Source: Flavobacterium inviolabile (lineage in GTDB: Bacteria; Bacteroidota; Bacteroidia; Flavobacteriales; Flavobacteriaceae). Taken from it: a DNA stretch of 64,000 nt. Shown in pieces: positions 25,151 through 34,140 of this stretch. The position numbers and the translations under genes are program-made. Positions within the stretch are counted from its first letter, which is position 1; every line of letters starts with the position of its first letter. The notes below the pieces were generated by a model. The model did no database searches. It worked only from the letters and a program-made list of their open reading frames with translations, and was not told the DNA's origin. The DNA lies in assembly GCF_013389455.1 (NCBI RefSeq), contig NZ_CP058278.1, positions 1,178,001-1,242,000 on the forward strand, given 5' to 3'.

Positions 25151-26557
25151 ATGTCGTCTCATTACGAAGCACCCATTAGAAAACCTTTGGTTATAGGTGA
25201 TAAAACTTATCACGATGTAACAGTAGATGTGGCTAGACCGGTTGAAGGTAGAGCAAACAAACAATGGTGGATAGTTTTTTCTATCGCTTTAACAGCATTC
25301 CTTTGGGGAGTTGGCTGTATGACTTACACCATTACTACAGGTATCGGAACATGGGGATTAAATAAAACAGTAGGTTGGGCATGGGATATCACTAACTTCG
25401 TTTGGTGGGTTGGTATCGGTCACGCCGGAACTCTAATTTCTGCAGTATTATTGTTATTCCGTCAAAAGTGGAGAATGGCAATTAACCGTTCTGCGGAAGC
25501 GATGACTATCTTCTCGGTAGTACAAGCAGGTTTATTCCCAATTATTCACATGGGTCGTCCATGGTTAGGATACTGGGTATTACCAATCCCGAATCAGTTC
25601 GGATCTCTTTGGGTGAACTTTAACTCACCGTTACTTTGGGACGTATTCGCGATTTCAACGTATTTATCAGTATCATTGGTTTTCTGGTGGACTGGTTTAT
25701 TACCTGACTTTGCCATGCTACGTGACAGAGCGGTAACACCTTTTACTAAAAGAGTTTATTCTATCCTGTCTTTCGGATGGAGCGGTAGAGCAAAAGACTG
25801 GCAACGTTTTGAAGAAGTATCTTTAGTATTAGCCGGATTAGCAACACCACTTGTACTTTCTGTACACACGATCGTATCCTTTGACTTTGCTACTTCAGTT
25901 ATTCCTGGATGGCACACAACAATCTTACCTCCGTACTTCGTTGCAGGAGCGATTTTCTCCGGATTCGCAATGGTTAATACCTTGTTGATTATCATGAGAA
26001 AAGTTTCAAATCTTGAAGAATACATTACTGTTCAGCATATCGAATTAATGAATATCGTTGTAATGATTACCGGATCTATCGTAGGTATCGCGTATATTAC
26101 AGAGTTATTCGTTGCCTGGTATTCCGGAGTAGAGTATGAGCAATATGCTTTCTTAAACAGAGCAACAGGACCTTACTGGTGGTCATACTGGTTGATGATG
26201 ACTTGTAACGTTTTCTCTCCACAGTTCATGTGGTTCAAAAAACTAAGAACAAGTATCATGTTCTCATTCATTATCTCTATCGTTGTAAACATCGGTATGT
26301 GGTTCGAGCGTTTCGTAATTATCGTTACCTCATTACACAGAGATTACCTTCCTTCATCTTGGACAATGTTCCAGCCAACATTTGTTGATGCTGGTATTTA
26401 TATCGGAACAATCGGTTTCTTCTTTGTATTATTCTTATTGTATTCAAGAAGCTTCCCGGTAATTGCTCAGGCAGAGGTGAAAACAATCTTGAAAACATCC
26501 GGAGATAATTACAAGAGACAAAGAGAACAAGAAGGACATAATTCACATAATCATTAA
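25151..26557 (+). CDS. actC: Alternative complex III subunit ActC, NrfD-like membrane protein
   Basis: This 468-residue integral membrane protein has about ten hydrophobic helices and belongs to the NrfD/PsrC family, which oxidises menaquinol at the membrane. Recognisable parts include the N-terminal helix WWIVFSIALTAFLWGVGCM, GIGHAGTLISAVLLLFR and FGWSGRAKDW. ActB docks on it from the periplasmic side. It lies 40 nt after actB and 6 nt before actD. The protein ends in a polar, His-rich tail (NSHNH). Confidence 0.94.
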   Translation: MSSHYEAPIRKPLVIGDKTYHDVTVDVARPVEGRANKQWWIVFSIALTAFLWGVGCMTYTITTGIGTWGLNKTVGWAWDITNFVWWVGIGHAGTLISAVLLLFRQKWRMAINRSAEAMTIFSVVQAGLFPIIHMGRPWLGYWVLPIPNQFGSLWVNFNSPLLWDVFAISTYLSVSLVFWWTGLLPDFAMLRDRAVTPFTKRVYSILSFGWSGRAKDWQRFEEVSLVLAGLATPLVLSVHTIVSFDFATSVIPGWHTTILPPYFVAGAIFSGFAMVNTLLIIMRKVSNLEEYITVQHIELMNIVVMITGSIVGIAYITELFVAWYSGVEYEQYAFLNRATGPYWWSYWLMMTCNVFSPQFMWFKKLRTSIMFSFIISIVVNIGMWFERFVIIVTSLHRDYLPSSWTMFQPTFVDAGIYIGTIGFFFVLFLLYSRSFPVIAQAEVKTILKTSGDNYKRQREQEGHNSHNH

Positions 26558-26563
26558 TAGATC

Positions 26564-27088
26564 ATGAGTAATAAAGTTATACATGCTATATACAATGATG
26601 ATGACATCCTGATGGATGCTGTTAAAGCAACACGTGCCGCTCATCATCATATTGAAGAAGTTTACACGCCATTCCCGGTTCACGGGTTGGACAAAGCAAT
26701 GGGATTAGCACCTACAAGAATTGCTATCGCTTCTTTCCTTTACGGTTTAGTTGGTCTATCTGTTGCTGCATCATTAATGAATTATGTAATGATTGTAGAC
26801 TGGCCACAAGATATTGGTGGAAAACCAAGTTTCAGCTTCATTGATAATATGCCTGCTTTTGTGCCTATTATGTTTGAATTAACAGTGTTCTTCGCTGCCC
26901 ACTTAATGGTTATTACTTTCTATATGAGAAGTAAATTATGGCCTTTCAAAGCAGCTGAAAACCCTGATGTAAGAACTACAGATGATCACTTCTTAATGGA
27001 AGTTGCACTTCACGGAAGCGAAGAAGATATGGTTTCTTTCTTCAAAAACACGGGTGCTGTAGAAGTTAAAGTAATTGATAAGCATTAA
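26564..27088 (+). CDS. actD: Alternative complex III subunit ActD (DUF3341)
   Basis: This 174-residue protein has a soluble N-terminal region with HHHIEEVYTPFPVHGLD, the typical DUF3341 segment, then two membrane helices (about 60-85 and 97-123) and a short C-terminal domain (HFLMEVALHGSEED). ActD is a structural membrane subunit of alternative complex III. It lies between actC and actE with only a few bases on each side. Confidence 0.92.
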   Translation: MSNKVIHAIYNDDDILMDAVKATRAAHHHIEEVYTPFPVHGLDKAMGLAPTRIAIASFLYGLVGLSVAASLMNYVMIVDWPQDIGGKPSFSFIDNMPAFVPIMFELTVFFAAHLMVITFYMRSKLWPFKAAENPDVRTTDDHFLMEVALHGSEEDMVSFFKNTGAVEVKVIDKH

Positions 27089-27096
27089 TAGAAGAT

Positions 27097-27642
27097 ATGA
27101 AAGCCTTATATAAAATAGTAGCATTAGTAGGTGTATCGATTGTTACAACATCTTGTTTTAACAAATCAAAGCCTAACTATCAGTTCTTTCCAAATATGTA
27201 CGAGTCTGTAGCTTATGAAACGTATTCACAATCTGCAGCTTTCAAAAATGGTAAGGAAGGTCAGTTACCTGCAAAAGGTTCTATCCCAAGAGGATTTACA
27301 CCTTATGAATATGAAAATTCAACAGCAGGCTATGAATTAGCTAAAGCAAACCTGAAATCTCCTTTGGATTCTACAACCATTGATTCTGAAAGAGGAACAC
27401 AACTTTTTAATATTTACTGTGCAATTTGCCATGGTGAAAACGGAGACGGAAAAGGGAAATTGGTTAAAAGAGAAAAATTCTTAGGGGTACCAAGTTACGC
27501 CGACAGACAAGTTACAGAGGGAAGTGTTTTCCATGTAATTACTTATGGTTTGAACTCCATGGGATCTCACGCAAACCAATTGAACCAGGAAGAACGCTGG
27601 CAAGTTGTGGATCACGTGTTGAAATTAAAAGCAGGATTATAA
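27097..27642 (+). CDS. actE: Alternative complex III subunit ActE, monohaem cytochrome c lipoprotein
   Basis: This 181-residue lipoprotein has a lipobox (TTSC at about 15-18) and one haem site, CAICH followed by GENGDGKGK. The methionine ligand is probably in GLNSMGSH near the C-terminus. It is a class I cytochrome c domain (about 95-178). It is the exit electron carrier of alternative complex III in the known Flavobacterium complex. It is 8 nt after actD. Confidence 0.93.
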   Translation: MKALYKIVALVGVSIVTTSCFNKSKPNYQFFPNMYESVAYETYSQSAAFKNGKEGQLPAKGSIPRGFTPYEYENSTAGYELAKANLKSPLDSTTIDSERGTQLFNIYCAICHGENGDGKGKLVKREKFLGVPSYADRQVTEGSVFHVITYGLNSMGSHANQLNQEERWQVVDHVLKLKAGL

Positions 27643-27670
27643 TTGTAGAACACATTTGAAAGTATTAGAT

Positions 27671-29149
27671 ATGTACACATTTTCAAGCAAATTAAAAACT
27701 TTTGCATTTGTCTTAATGGCTTTAGGGTTAGTAGGGATTGCATTTGGTTTTTTGACTGCACCTAAGACCGTTGAAGACGTAGAGAAAATTTTAGCCAATA
27801 GTCATCATGGTGGACATCATACAGAGGCTGTAGCACATGAATCGCACGACGATCATGCTGCAACCGATGTGGCACACCACGAGGCTGCTAAAACTGAAGC
27901 GGTAGTTTCAGATTCATTAAAAACAACAGCACAAGATACTGTTAAAGCCGCAGCTGCACCTGTAGTTGACGAGCACCATAACGATAATCACAAAGTTGAA
28001 GCCGCTCATGGACATGAGGGAGCTGATGCACATGCTGAACATCAAGAACATTTAGAACACGTTTTACACCAGTTGCAAAACAAACCATGGGCTGCCTTAT
28101 ATGTTGCCTGTATCTTCTTCATGTTAATCTCTGTTGGAGTACTTGCTTTCTATGCAATCCAATGGGCTGCACAGGCAGGATGGTCTCCGGTACTTTTCAG
28201 AGTTATGGAAGGGATCACCAGTTATTTATTACCGGGTTCGATCATTTTCTTTATCCTGTTAATTGCAAGCGGAATGCATTTAAACCACTTGTTTATCTGG
28301 ATGGATCCGGAAGTAGTAAAACACGATGAATTGATTCAGGGTAAAGTAGGATTCCTAAACGTTCCTTTCTTCCTGATCAGAGCTGCTATTTTCTTAGCAG
28401 GTTGGAATCTTTACCGTTTCTTGTCAAGAAAAAATTCCCTTGCACAGGACAATGCTAATGATGATTCTTTCTACAAAAAGAACTTCAAATTAGCGGCTGG
28501 ATTCTTAGTATTCTTCATCGTAACAGAATCTATAGCTTCCTGGGACTGGATTATGTCTGTAGATCCACACTGGTATAGTACATTATTCGGATGGTATGTG
28601 TTTGCAAGTTTCTTTGTAAGCGGTATTACGACTATTGCATTCGTTACTTTGTACTTAAAATCAAAAGGACATTTAGAATATGTAAATACAAGCCACATCC
28701 ACGATTTAGCAAAATTCATGTTTGGTATCTCTGTATTCTGGACGTATTTATGGTTCTCACAATTTATGTTAATGTGGTATTCTAATATACCGGAAGAGGT
28801 TACTTATTTTATTACAAGAATTGAGAACTACAAATTACCATTCTTCGGTATGTTAGCGCTTAACTTTGTATTCCCGATATTAATTTTAATTAATACAGAT
28901 TTCAAACGTCTGACATGGGTTGTAGTAATGGCTGGTATTCTTATTTTAACTGGACATTATATTGATTTCTTTAATATGATTATGCCTGCAACTGTTGGAG
29001 ATCAGTGGTTTATTGGAGTATCTGAGATCAGTTCATTATTATTCTTCTTTGGATTATTCATCTTTGTAGTATTTACAGCTTTAACAAAAGCACCGTTACT
29101 GGCAAAACGTAATCCGTTAATTGAAGAAAGTAAACATTTTCATTATTAA
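27671..29149 (+). CDS. actF: Alternative complex III subunit ActF with His-rich insertion
   Basis: This 492-residue membrane protein shares the NrfD-like fold with ActC, with about ten helices. The first helix (about 8-30) is followed by a long His/Asp/Glu/Ala-rich stretch (about residues 40-135: HHGGHH, HESHDDH, DEHHNDNH, HGHEGADAHAEHQEH) before the second helix. In this position the stretch would face the periplasm and could bind metal; that is inference. A TTG codon at 27656 would add five residues, but the ATG at 27671 gives the normal MYTFSSKLK start. It lies between actE and coxB. Confidence 0.92.
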   Translation: MYTFSSKLKTFAFVLMALGLVGIAFGFLTAPKTVEDVEKILANSHHGGHHTEAVAHESHDDHAATDVAHHEAAKTEAVVSDSLKTTAQDTVKAAAAPVVDEHHNDNHKVEAAHGHEGADAHAEHQEHLEHVLHQLQNKPWAALYVACIFFMLISVGVLAFYAIQWAAQAGWSPVLFRVMEGITSYLLPGSIIFFILLIASGMHLNHLFIWMDPEVVKHDELIQGKVGFLNVPFFLIRAAIFLAGWNLYRFLSRKNSLAQDNANDDSFYKKNFKLAAGFLVFFIVTESIASWDWIMSVDPHWYSTLFGWYVFASFFVSGITTIAFVTLYLKSKGHLEYVNTSHIHDLAKFMFGISVFWTYLWFSQFMLMWYSNIPEEVTYFITRIENYKLPFFGMLALNFVFPILILINTDFKRLTWVVVMAGILILTGHYIDFFNMIMPATVGDQWFIGVSEISSLLFFFGLFIFVVFTALTKAPLLAKRNPLIEESKHFHY

Positions 29150-29168
29150 TATTTAAAGTAATAAACAA

Positions 29169-30341
29169 ATGACAGGTTTATTGGTACTTATAGTTGTAGT
29201 TTTGTTAGGAGTTGCTATATGGCAATTGACTAAGATATTCGATTTAACTCAAATTGGACAGTCTTCTGTTGAAAAATCAGAAATTGCCAACGAAAGAGAT
29301 AATAATGTTAATGGGTATTTAATGTTTGGGTTCTTAGGGTTTATTTATATATTCACTATCTACTCTTTATTGAAATGGGGACATTTGGTTCTGGGAACTC
29401 CGGCTTCGGAACACGGAACACATTATGACAACCTGATGATGATTTCAATGGTTTTGATTTTCATCGTTCAAACAATCACCCAGGCATTATTGCACTACTT
29501 CTCATTCAAATACAGAGGTAGTAAAGACAAAAAAGCATTATATTTTGCTGATAATGATAAATTAGAATTTATCTGGACAATTATCCCGGTAATTGTATTG
29601 GCAGGATTAATCCTTTACGGATTATATGCATGGACAAACATCATGTTTGTTGATGAAGAAGAAGAAGTGATCTACGTTGAATTATATGCAAAACAGTTTA
29701 GCTGGGAAGCACGTTATGCCGGTGAAGACAACTCATTAGGTAAAGCAAACGTTAGATTCATTCAGGGTGTGAATACTTTAGGTGTTGACATGGCTGATCC
29801 AAATGCACAAGATGATAAAGTAGTTAATGAATTACACTTGCCGGTTGGTAAAAAAGTAGTATTCAAGATTCGTTCTCAGGACGTTTTACACTCTGCTTAT
29901 ATGCCACACTTCAGAGCGCAGATGAACTGTGTTCCGGGTATGGTGACGCAGTTTGCTTTCACGCCTTCTGTAACTACAGATCAGATGCGTCAGGATCCTG
30001 CTATCGTTGAAAAAGTAGCAAACATCAATAAGATTAGAGCAAAAAGAAGTGCTGAACTTGTTGCTAAAGGTGAAACCGCTTTAGATCCATATACTTTCGA
30101 TTACTTATTATTATGTAATAAAATTTGTGGTCCTTCTCACTACAACATGCAAATGAAAATTGTAGTTGAAAGCGAAGCAGATTACAAAAAATGGTTAAAA
30201 GGGAAACCTACTTTAGCTAGTGCTATTAAAGATGCTAACAAAACGGAAGCTCCGGCTGCTGCATCTGAAGCTAAAGCTCCGGAAGCGACTGCTCCTGTAG
30301 CTGATACAACTAAAGTTTTAGCACAAGTAGTAAAAAAATAA
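29169..30341 (+). CDS. coxB: Cytochrome c oxidase subunit II
   Basis: This 390-residue subunit carries the binuclear CuA centre that receives electrons from cytochrome c. It has an N-terminal hydrophobic helix and two more at about 50-72 and 137-163. The cupredoxin domain follows, with ligands in DVLHSAY and in CNKICGPSHYNM (C-x3-C-x3-H-x2-M). An Ala/Pro/Glu-rich tail of ~30 residues ends the protein. It lies 19 nt after actF, as expected for the alternative complex III-oxidase supercomplex of Flavobacterium. Confidence 0.93.
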   Translation: MTGLLVLIVVVLLGVAIWQLTKIFDLTQIGQSSVEKSEIANERDNNVNGYLMFGFLGFIYIFTIYSLLKWGHLVLGTPASEHGTHYDNLMMISMVLIFIVQTITQALLHYFSFKYRGSKDKKALYFADNDKLEFIWTIIPVIVLAGLILYGLYAWTNIMFVDEEEEVIYVELYAKQFSWEARYAGEDNSLGKANVRFIQGVNTLGVDMADPNAQDDKVVNELHLPVGKKVVFKIRSQDVLHSAYMPHFRAQMNCVPGMVTQFAFTPSVTTDQMRQDPAIVEKVANINKIRAKRSAELVAKGETALDPYTFDYLLLCNKICGPSHYNMQMKIVVESEADYKKWLKGKPTLASAIKDANKTEAPAAASEAKAPEATAPVADTTKVLAQVVKK

Positions 30342-30366
30342 TTGCTTTTAATATAAATTAAAAAAT

Positions 30367-32169
30367 ATGTCAGCAGTAGGACACGATAACAGTCACGAAC
30401 ACGATCACGGGCACGAACATCACCATAAAGATACTTTTATCACAAAGTACATCTTTAGTATAGATCATAAGATGATTGCGAAGCAATACTTAATTACAGG
30501 TATTGTTATGGGTATCATCGGTATTATAATGTCGCTATTATTCCGTATGCAGATTGCATGGCCGGAAGAGTCTTTCAAAATCTTTGAAATCCTTTTAGGC
30601 GATAAATTTGCTCCGGGAGGAGTTATGCGAAATGATATTTATTTGGCATTGGTAACCATCCATGGTACCATCATGGTATTCTTTGTATTGACAGCCGGAT
30701 TGAGCGGTACTTTCAGTAACCTTTTAATTCCGCTTCAAATTGGAGCAAGAGATATGGCATCCGGATTTATGAACATGGTTTCATACTGGTTGTTCTTCCT
30801 TTCTTCCGTTATCATGATTATCTCTCTTTTTGTAGAATCCGGACCGGCATCTGCAGGTTGGACAATTTACCCGCCTTTAAGTGCTTTACCACAAGCGATT
30901 CCAGGTTCTGGAACAGGTATGACACTATGGTTGGTTTCTATGGCAATATTCATTGCTTCTTCATTAATGGGATCACTAAACTATGTAGTTACAGTTATTA
31001 ACCTGAGAACAAAAGGTATGTCCATGACACGCCTTCCGTTAACCATCTGGGCTTTCTTTGTTACGGCTGTTATTGGTATCGTATCGTTCCCGGTATTATT
31101 ATCTGCTGCATTATTATTGATTTTCGACAGAAGCTTCGGAACATCATTCTTCTTGTCGGATATCTTTATCTCCGGAGAAGTTTTACATTACCAGGGAGGT
31201 TCTCCGGTATTGTTCGAACACTTATTCTGGTTCTTAGGTCACCCTGAGGTATATATTGTAATCTTACCTGCAATGGGTATTACATCGGAAGTTATTGCTA
31301 CGAATGCCCGTAAACCGATCTTCGGTTACCGTGCAATGATTACATCAATCTTAGCAATTGCATTCTTATCTACTATCGTTTGGGGTCACCACATGTTCGT
31401 ATCGGGTATGAATCCGTTCTTAGGATCTGTATTTACCTTTACTACCTTATTAATTGCAATTCCATCGGCTGTAAAAGCGTTCAACTACATTACAACACTT
31501 TGGAAAGGTAACCTTCAGTTAAACCCTGCTATGTTATTCTGTATCGGATTCGTTTCGACATTCATCACAGGAGGTTTAACCGGGATTATTTTAGGAGACA
31601 GTACATTAGATATTAACGTTCACGATACTTATTTCGTTATTGCACACTTTCACTTGGTAATGGGTATTTCTGCTCTTTACGGAATGTTTGCCGGAATCTA
31701 CCATTGGTTCCCTAAAATGTTCGGAAGAATGTTGAATAAAAACTTAGGTTATATTCACTTCTGGGTAACGGCAGTTTGTGCTTACGGAGTATTCTTCCCA
31801 ATGCACTTTATCGGTATGGCAGGTTTGCCAAGACGTTACTATACCAACACTGCTTTCCCTTTATTTGATGATTTAGCAGACGTAAACGTATTAATCACAA
31901 TGTTCGCTTTAATCGGAGCAGCATTCCAGTTAGTATTCTTATGGAACTTCTTCTACAGCATTTTCAAAGGACAAAAAGCAACGCAAAACCCATGGAGATC
32001 AAACACGTTAGAGTGGACTACTCCGGTTGAGCACATTCACGGAAACTGGCCAGGTGAAATTCCTGAGGTTTACAGATGGTCTTACGACTATAGCAAACCA
32101 GGACATGATGAAGATTTCGTTCCTCAGAATGTACCAATGAAGCCGGGTGAAGAACAATTACATCACTAA
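30367..32169 (+). CDS. coxA: Cytochrome c oxidase subunit I
   Basis: This 600-residue subunit has twelve or so helices and holds haem a, haem a3 and CuB. Typical motifs are seen: HGTIMVFF (haem a ligand region), WFLGHPEVYI (CuB His and cross-linked Tyr), WGHHMF (two CuB His) and HDTYFVIAHFHLVMG (haem ligands). The first 20 residues are His/Asp/Glu-rich (HEHDHGHEHHH), an unusual N-terminus that could bind metal. The subunit completes the act-cox operon; a strong terminator follows after the stop. Subunit III genes lie 24 kb away at 56.2-57.8 kb. Confidence 0.95.
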   Translation: MSAVGHDNSHEHDHGHEHHHKDTFITKYIFSIDHKMIAKQYLITGIVMGIIGIIMSLLFRMQIAWPEESFKIFEILLGDKFAPGGVMRNDIYLALVTIHGTIMVFFVLTAGLSGTFSNLLIPLQIGARDMASGFMNMVSYWLFFLSSVIMIISLFVESGPASAGWTIYPPLSALPQAIPGSGTGMTLWLVSMAIFIASSLMGSLNYVVTVINLRTKGMSMTRLPLTIWAFFVTAVIGIVSFPVLLSAALLLIFDRSFGTSFFLSDIFISGEVLHYQGGSPVLFEHLFWFLGHPEVYIVILPAMGITSEVIATNARKPIFGYRAMITSILAIAFLSTIVWGHHMFVSGMNPFLGSVFTFTTLLIAIPSAVKAFNYITTLWKGNLQLNPAMLFCIGFVSTFITGGLTGIILGDSTLDINVHDTYFVIAHFHLVMGISALYGMFAGIYHWFPKMFGRMLNKNLGYIHFWVTAVCAYGVFFPMHFIGMAGLPRRYYTNTAFPLFDDLADVNVLITMFALIGAAFQLVFLWNFFYSIFKGQKATQNPWRSNTLEWTTPVEHIHGNWPGEIPEVYRWSYDYSKPGHDEDFVPQNVPMKPGEEQLHH

Positions 32170-32176
32170 GAATAAT

Positions 32177-32210
32177 AAAAAAAAGAGTCATAATTATGGC
32201 TCTTTTTTTT
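32177..32210 (+). terminator. Terminator of act-cox operon
   Basis: A 17-bp stem (8 A-T pairs plus GAGTCATAA / TTATGGCTC with one G-T wobble) ends in T-run, directly after the coxA stop at 32169. It also shows that a longer frame starting at 32147 is not the true start of the next gene. Confidence 0.9.
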
Positions 32211-32242
32211 ATGGAATAAATGTTAATTTAAATTATACTATT

Positions 32243-34114
32243 GTGAAAACAAAAACTAAATTATTATTAGCGTTGTTGTTTTTGTCTATTGTTGCTTTAA
32301 ATGCACAACCGATTGAATCAACTGAAAGTACTGGTTTTGGAATTAGCAACGGAGCTAATATGTACGGAACGGGTGGGGCTCCGCAATCAACTTATGTAGG
32401 GTATGAGGCAGGCAATAGAAATGGAGCTAATGCCAATACATTTATTGGATATAAATCTGGGAGATTAAATAAAGGATCGGCCAATAATACTTTTTTAGGA
32501 GCATTTACAGGTGCGATGAATGAAGAGGGAGGAAATAATGTTTTTATTGGGTTTAATAGTGGATTGAAAAATGTTAATGGTGCTGAAAATGTTTTTGTTG
32601 GGTTTGATTCCGGAGCTAATAATAATGCCGGTTGGAATACTTTTGTGGGAAGATCTTCAGGATTTCAAAATGTTTCGGGGACCCGTAATAGTTTCTTTGG
32701 AGCTTTGGCTGGTTTTTTAAATACAAATGCTGATGAAAACTCATTTTTTGGAGCTGCAGCAGGTATGGATAATACAACGGGTAGTCATAATTCTTTCCTG
32801 GGCTCATATTCCGGAAAAGCAAATACAGTTGGTAGAACCAATACTTTTGTTGGTGCCTACTCTGGTGCGGCCAATGTTACAGGAAATGACAATGTTTATA
32901 TTGGTGCTAACTCTGGTTTGGGCAATGTTACAGGAAATGACAATGTTTTTATTGGGTTTAATAGTGGATTGAAAAATGTTAATGGTGCTGAAAATGTTTT
33001 TGTTGGGTTTGAATCCGGAGCTAATAATAATGCCGGTTGGAATACTTTTGTGGGAAGATCTTCAGGGTTTCAAAATGTTTCGGGTACCCGTAATAGTTTC
33101 TTTGGAGGTTTGGCTGGTTTAAATACAAATGCTGATGATAACTCATTTTTTGGAGCTGTAGCAGGTATGGATAACATAACAGGTAGTCATAATTCTTTCC
33201 TGGGCTCTTATTCCGGAAAAGCGAATACAGCTGGTAGAGCCAATACTTTTGTTGGTGCTAACTCTGGTTTGGCCAATGTTACAGGAAATGACAATGTTTA
33301 TATTGGTGTAAATGCAGGTGATAAAAATAACGGAAGTAATAATGTTTTCTTAGGGTCTTTGTCCGGGCAAAATAGTGTTACCGGGAATAATAATGTCTTT
33401 ATTGGGTTTACAGCTGGTTTAAGTAATGACTCCGGTTACTATAATGTCCTGACAGGTTTTGAAGCGGGTAAAAATATTCCTGCTAAAAACAGTAATTCTA
33501 TCTATGGAGCTATTGCGGGATATAATGCTACAGGAGGCGGAAATGTTTTAATAGGAGAGCGAGCAGGTTATGCGGCAGGAAGTAATAACGTGATGATTGG
33601 TTTTCATGCAGGTGAAAATGCTTCTAATGTAAATAATCAATTATTTATTGATAATTCAAACACATCTAATCCTTTGATTTTTGGTGATTTTGCCAATGAT
33701 ATTTTGAAGTTGCACGGTAAAGTGGGGATTGGAGGCAATAGTTCAATAAATTTCGGAAACTTCCCAACTACTGCTGGTGCGGTAAACGTATCAAATTACA
33801 ACCTGTTTGTAAAAGGAGGAATCCTTACGGAAGAAGTTCGTATTAGTTTACAATCTACCTGGGCGGATTATGTGTTTAATAAAGATTATAACTTGTTAAG
33901 TCTGAAAGATGTTGAAAGTTTTATCAATAAAAACGGACACTTACCAAATGTGCCTTCTGCGCAACAAGTAAAAGAAGAGGGAATTGCTTTAGGTGAAATG
34001 ACTAAAATCCAACAGGAGAAAATCGAAGAGTTAACGCTGTATCTTATAAAACAAAATAAAGAAATCGAAGAGTTAAAAGAGCAGGTAAGATTATTGTTAA
34101 ATAAGAAAGAATAA
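32243..34114 (+). CDS. Secreted protein of 17-residue repeats with C-terminal coiled coil
   Basis: This 623-residue protein starts at a GTG giving the signal peptide VKTKTKLLLALLFLSIVALNAQ; the upstream frame crosses the terminator. About 25 repeats of 17 residues, N-[TVS]-[FY]-[FIVL]-G-x2-[SA]-G-x2-N-x2-[GA]-x2, fill residues ~45-460, a pattern suited to a stacked beta-roll. Repeats 4-11 and 12-19 are nearly identical at the DNA level. The C-terminus has KNGHLPNVPSAQ and a coiled coil (EKIEELTLYLIKQNKEIEELKEQ), common in Bacteroidota surface proteins. No T9SS tail is seen. It is probably a surface fibre or adhesin; function not proven. Followed 26 nt later by the VWA gene. Confidence 0.8.
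   Translation: MKTKTKLLLALLFLSIVALNAQPIESTESTGFGISNGANMYGTGGAPQSTYVGYEAGNRNGANANTFIGYKSGRLNKGSANNTFLGAFTGAMNEEGGNNVFIGFNSGLKNVNGAENVFVGFDSGANNNAGWNTFVGRSSGFQNVSGTRNSFFGALAGFLNTNADENSFFGAAAGMDNTTGSHNSFLGSYSGKANTVGRTNTFVGAYSGAANVTGNDNVYIGANSGLGNVTGNDNVFIGFNSGLKNVNGAENVFVGFESGANNNAGWNTFVGRSSGFQNVSGTRNSFFGGLAGLNTNADDNSFFGAVAGMDNITGSHNSFLGSYSGKANTAGRANTFVGANSGLANVTGNDNVYIGVNAGDKNNGSNNVFLGSLSGQNSVTGNNNVFIGFTAGLSNDSGYYNVLTGFEAGKNIPAKNSNSIYGAIAGYNATGGGNVLIGERAGYAAGSNNVMIGFHAGENASNVNNQLFIDNSNTSNPLIFGDFANDILKLHGKVGIGGNSSINFGNFPTTAGAVNVSNYNLFVKGGILTEEVRISLQSTWADYVFNKDYNLLSLKDVESFINKNGHLPNVPSAQQVKEEGIALGEMTKIQQEKIEELTLYLIKQNKEIEELKEQVRLLLNKKE
32537..32906 (+). repeat. Internal direct repeat, first copy (8 repeats of 17 aa)
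   Basis: This ~370-bp stretch encodes repeats 4-11 (NVFIGFNSG to NVYIG). It recurs 405 bp downstream with only a few base changes and one codon deleted. In both copies the frame is kept. It is coding repeat structure, not a CRISPR array or mobile element. Confidence 0.85.
32942..33308 (+). repeat. Internal direct repeat, second copy
   Basis: This segment encodes repeats 12-19. Compared with the first copy it has scattered substitutions (DSG to ESG, ALAGFL to GLAGL) and a one-codon deletion. It marks a recent in-frame duplication. Confidence 0.85.
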
Positions 34115-34140
34115 TATAAGTTTAATTAAAAATGTAAATT

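Noticed and set aside
32147..32242. 32-codon N-terminal extension of the 17-residue repeat protein
   Set aside because: It overlaps the end of coxA and crosses the operon terminator; the signal peptide begins at the GTG at 32243.
32537..33308. CRISPR-like spaced repeats
   Set aside because: The repeats stay in one reading frame and code for a regular protein pattern with codon-level changes. They have no unique spacers of constant length.
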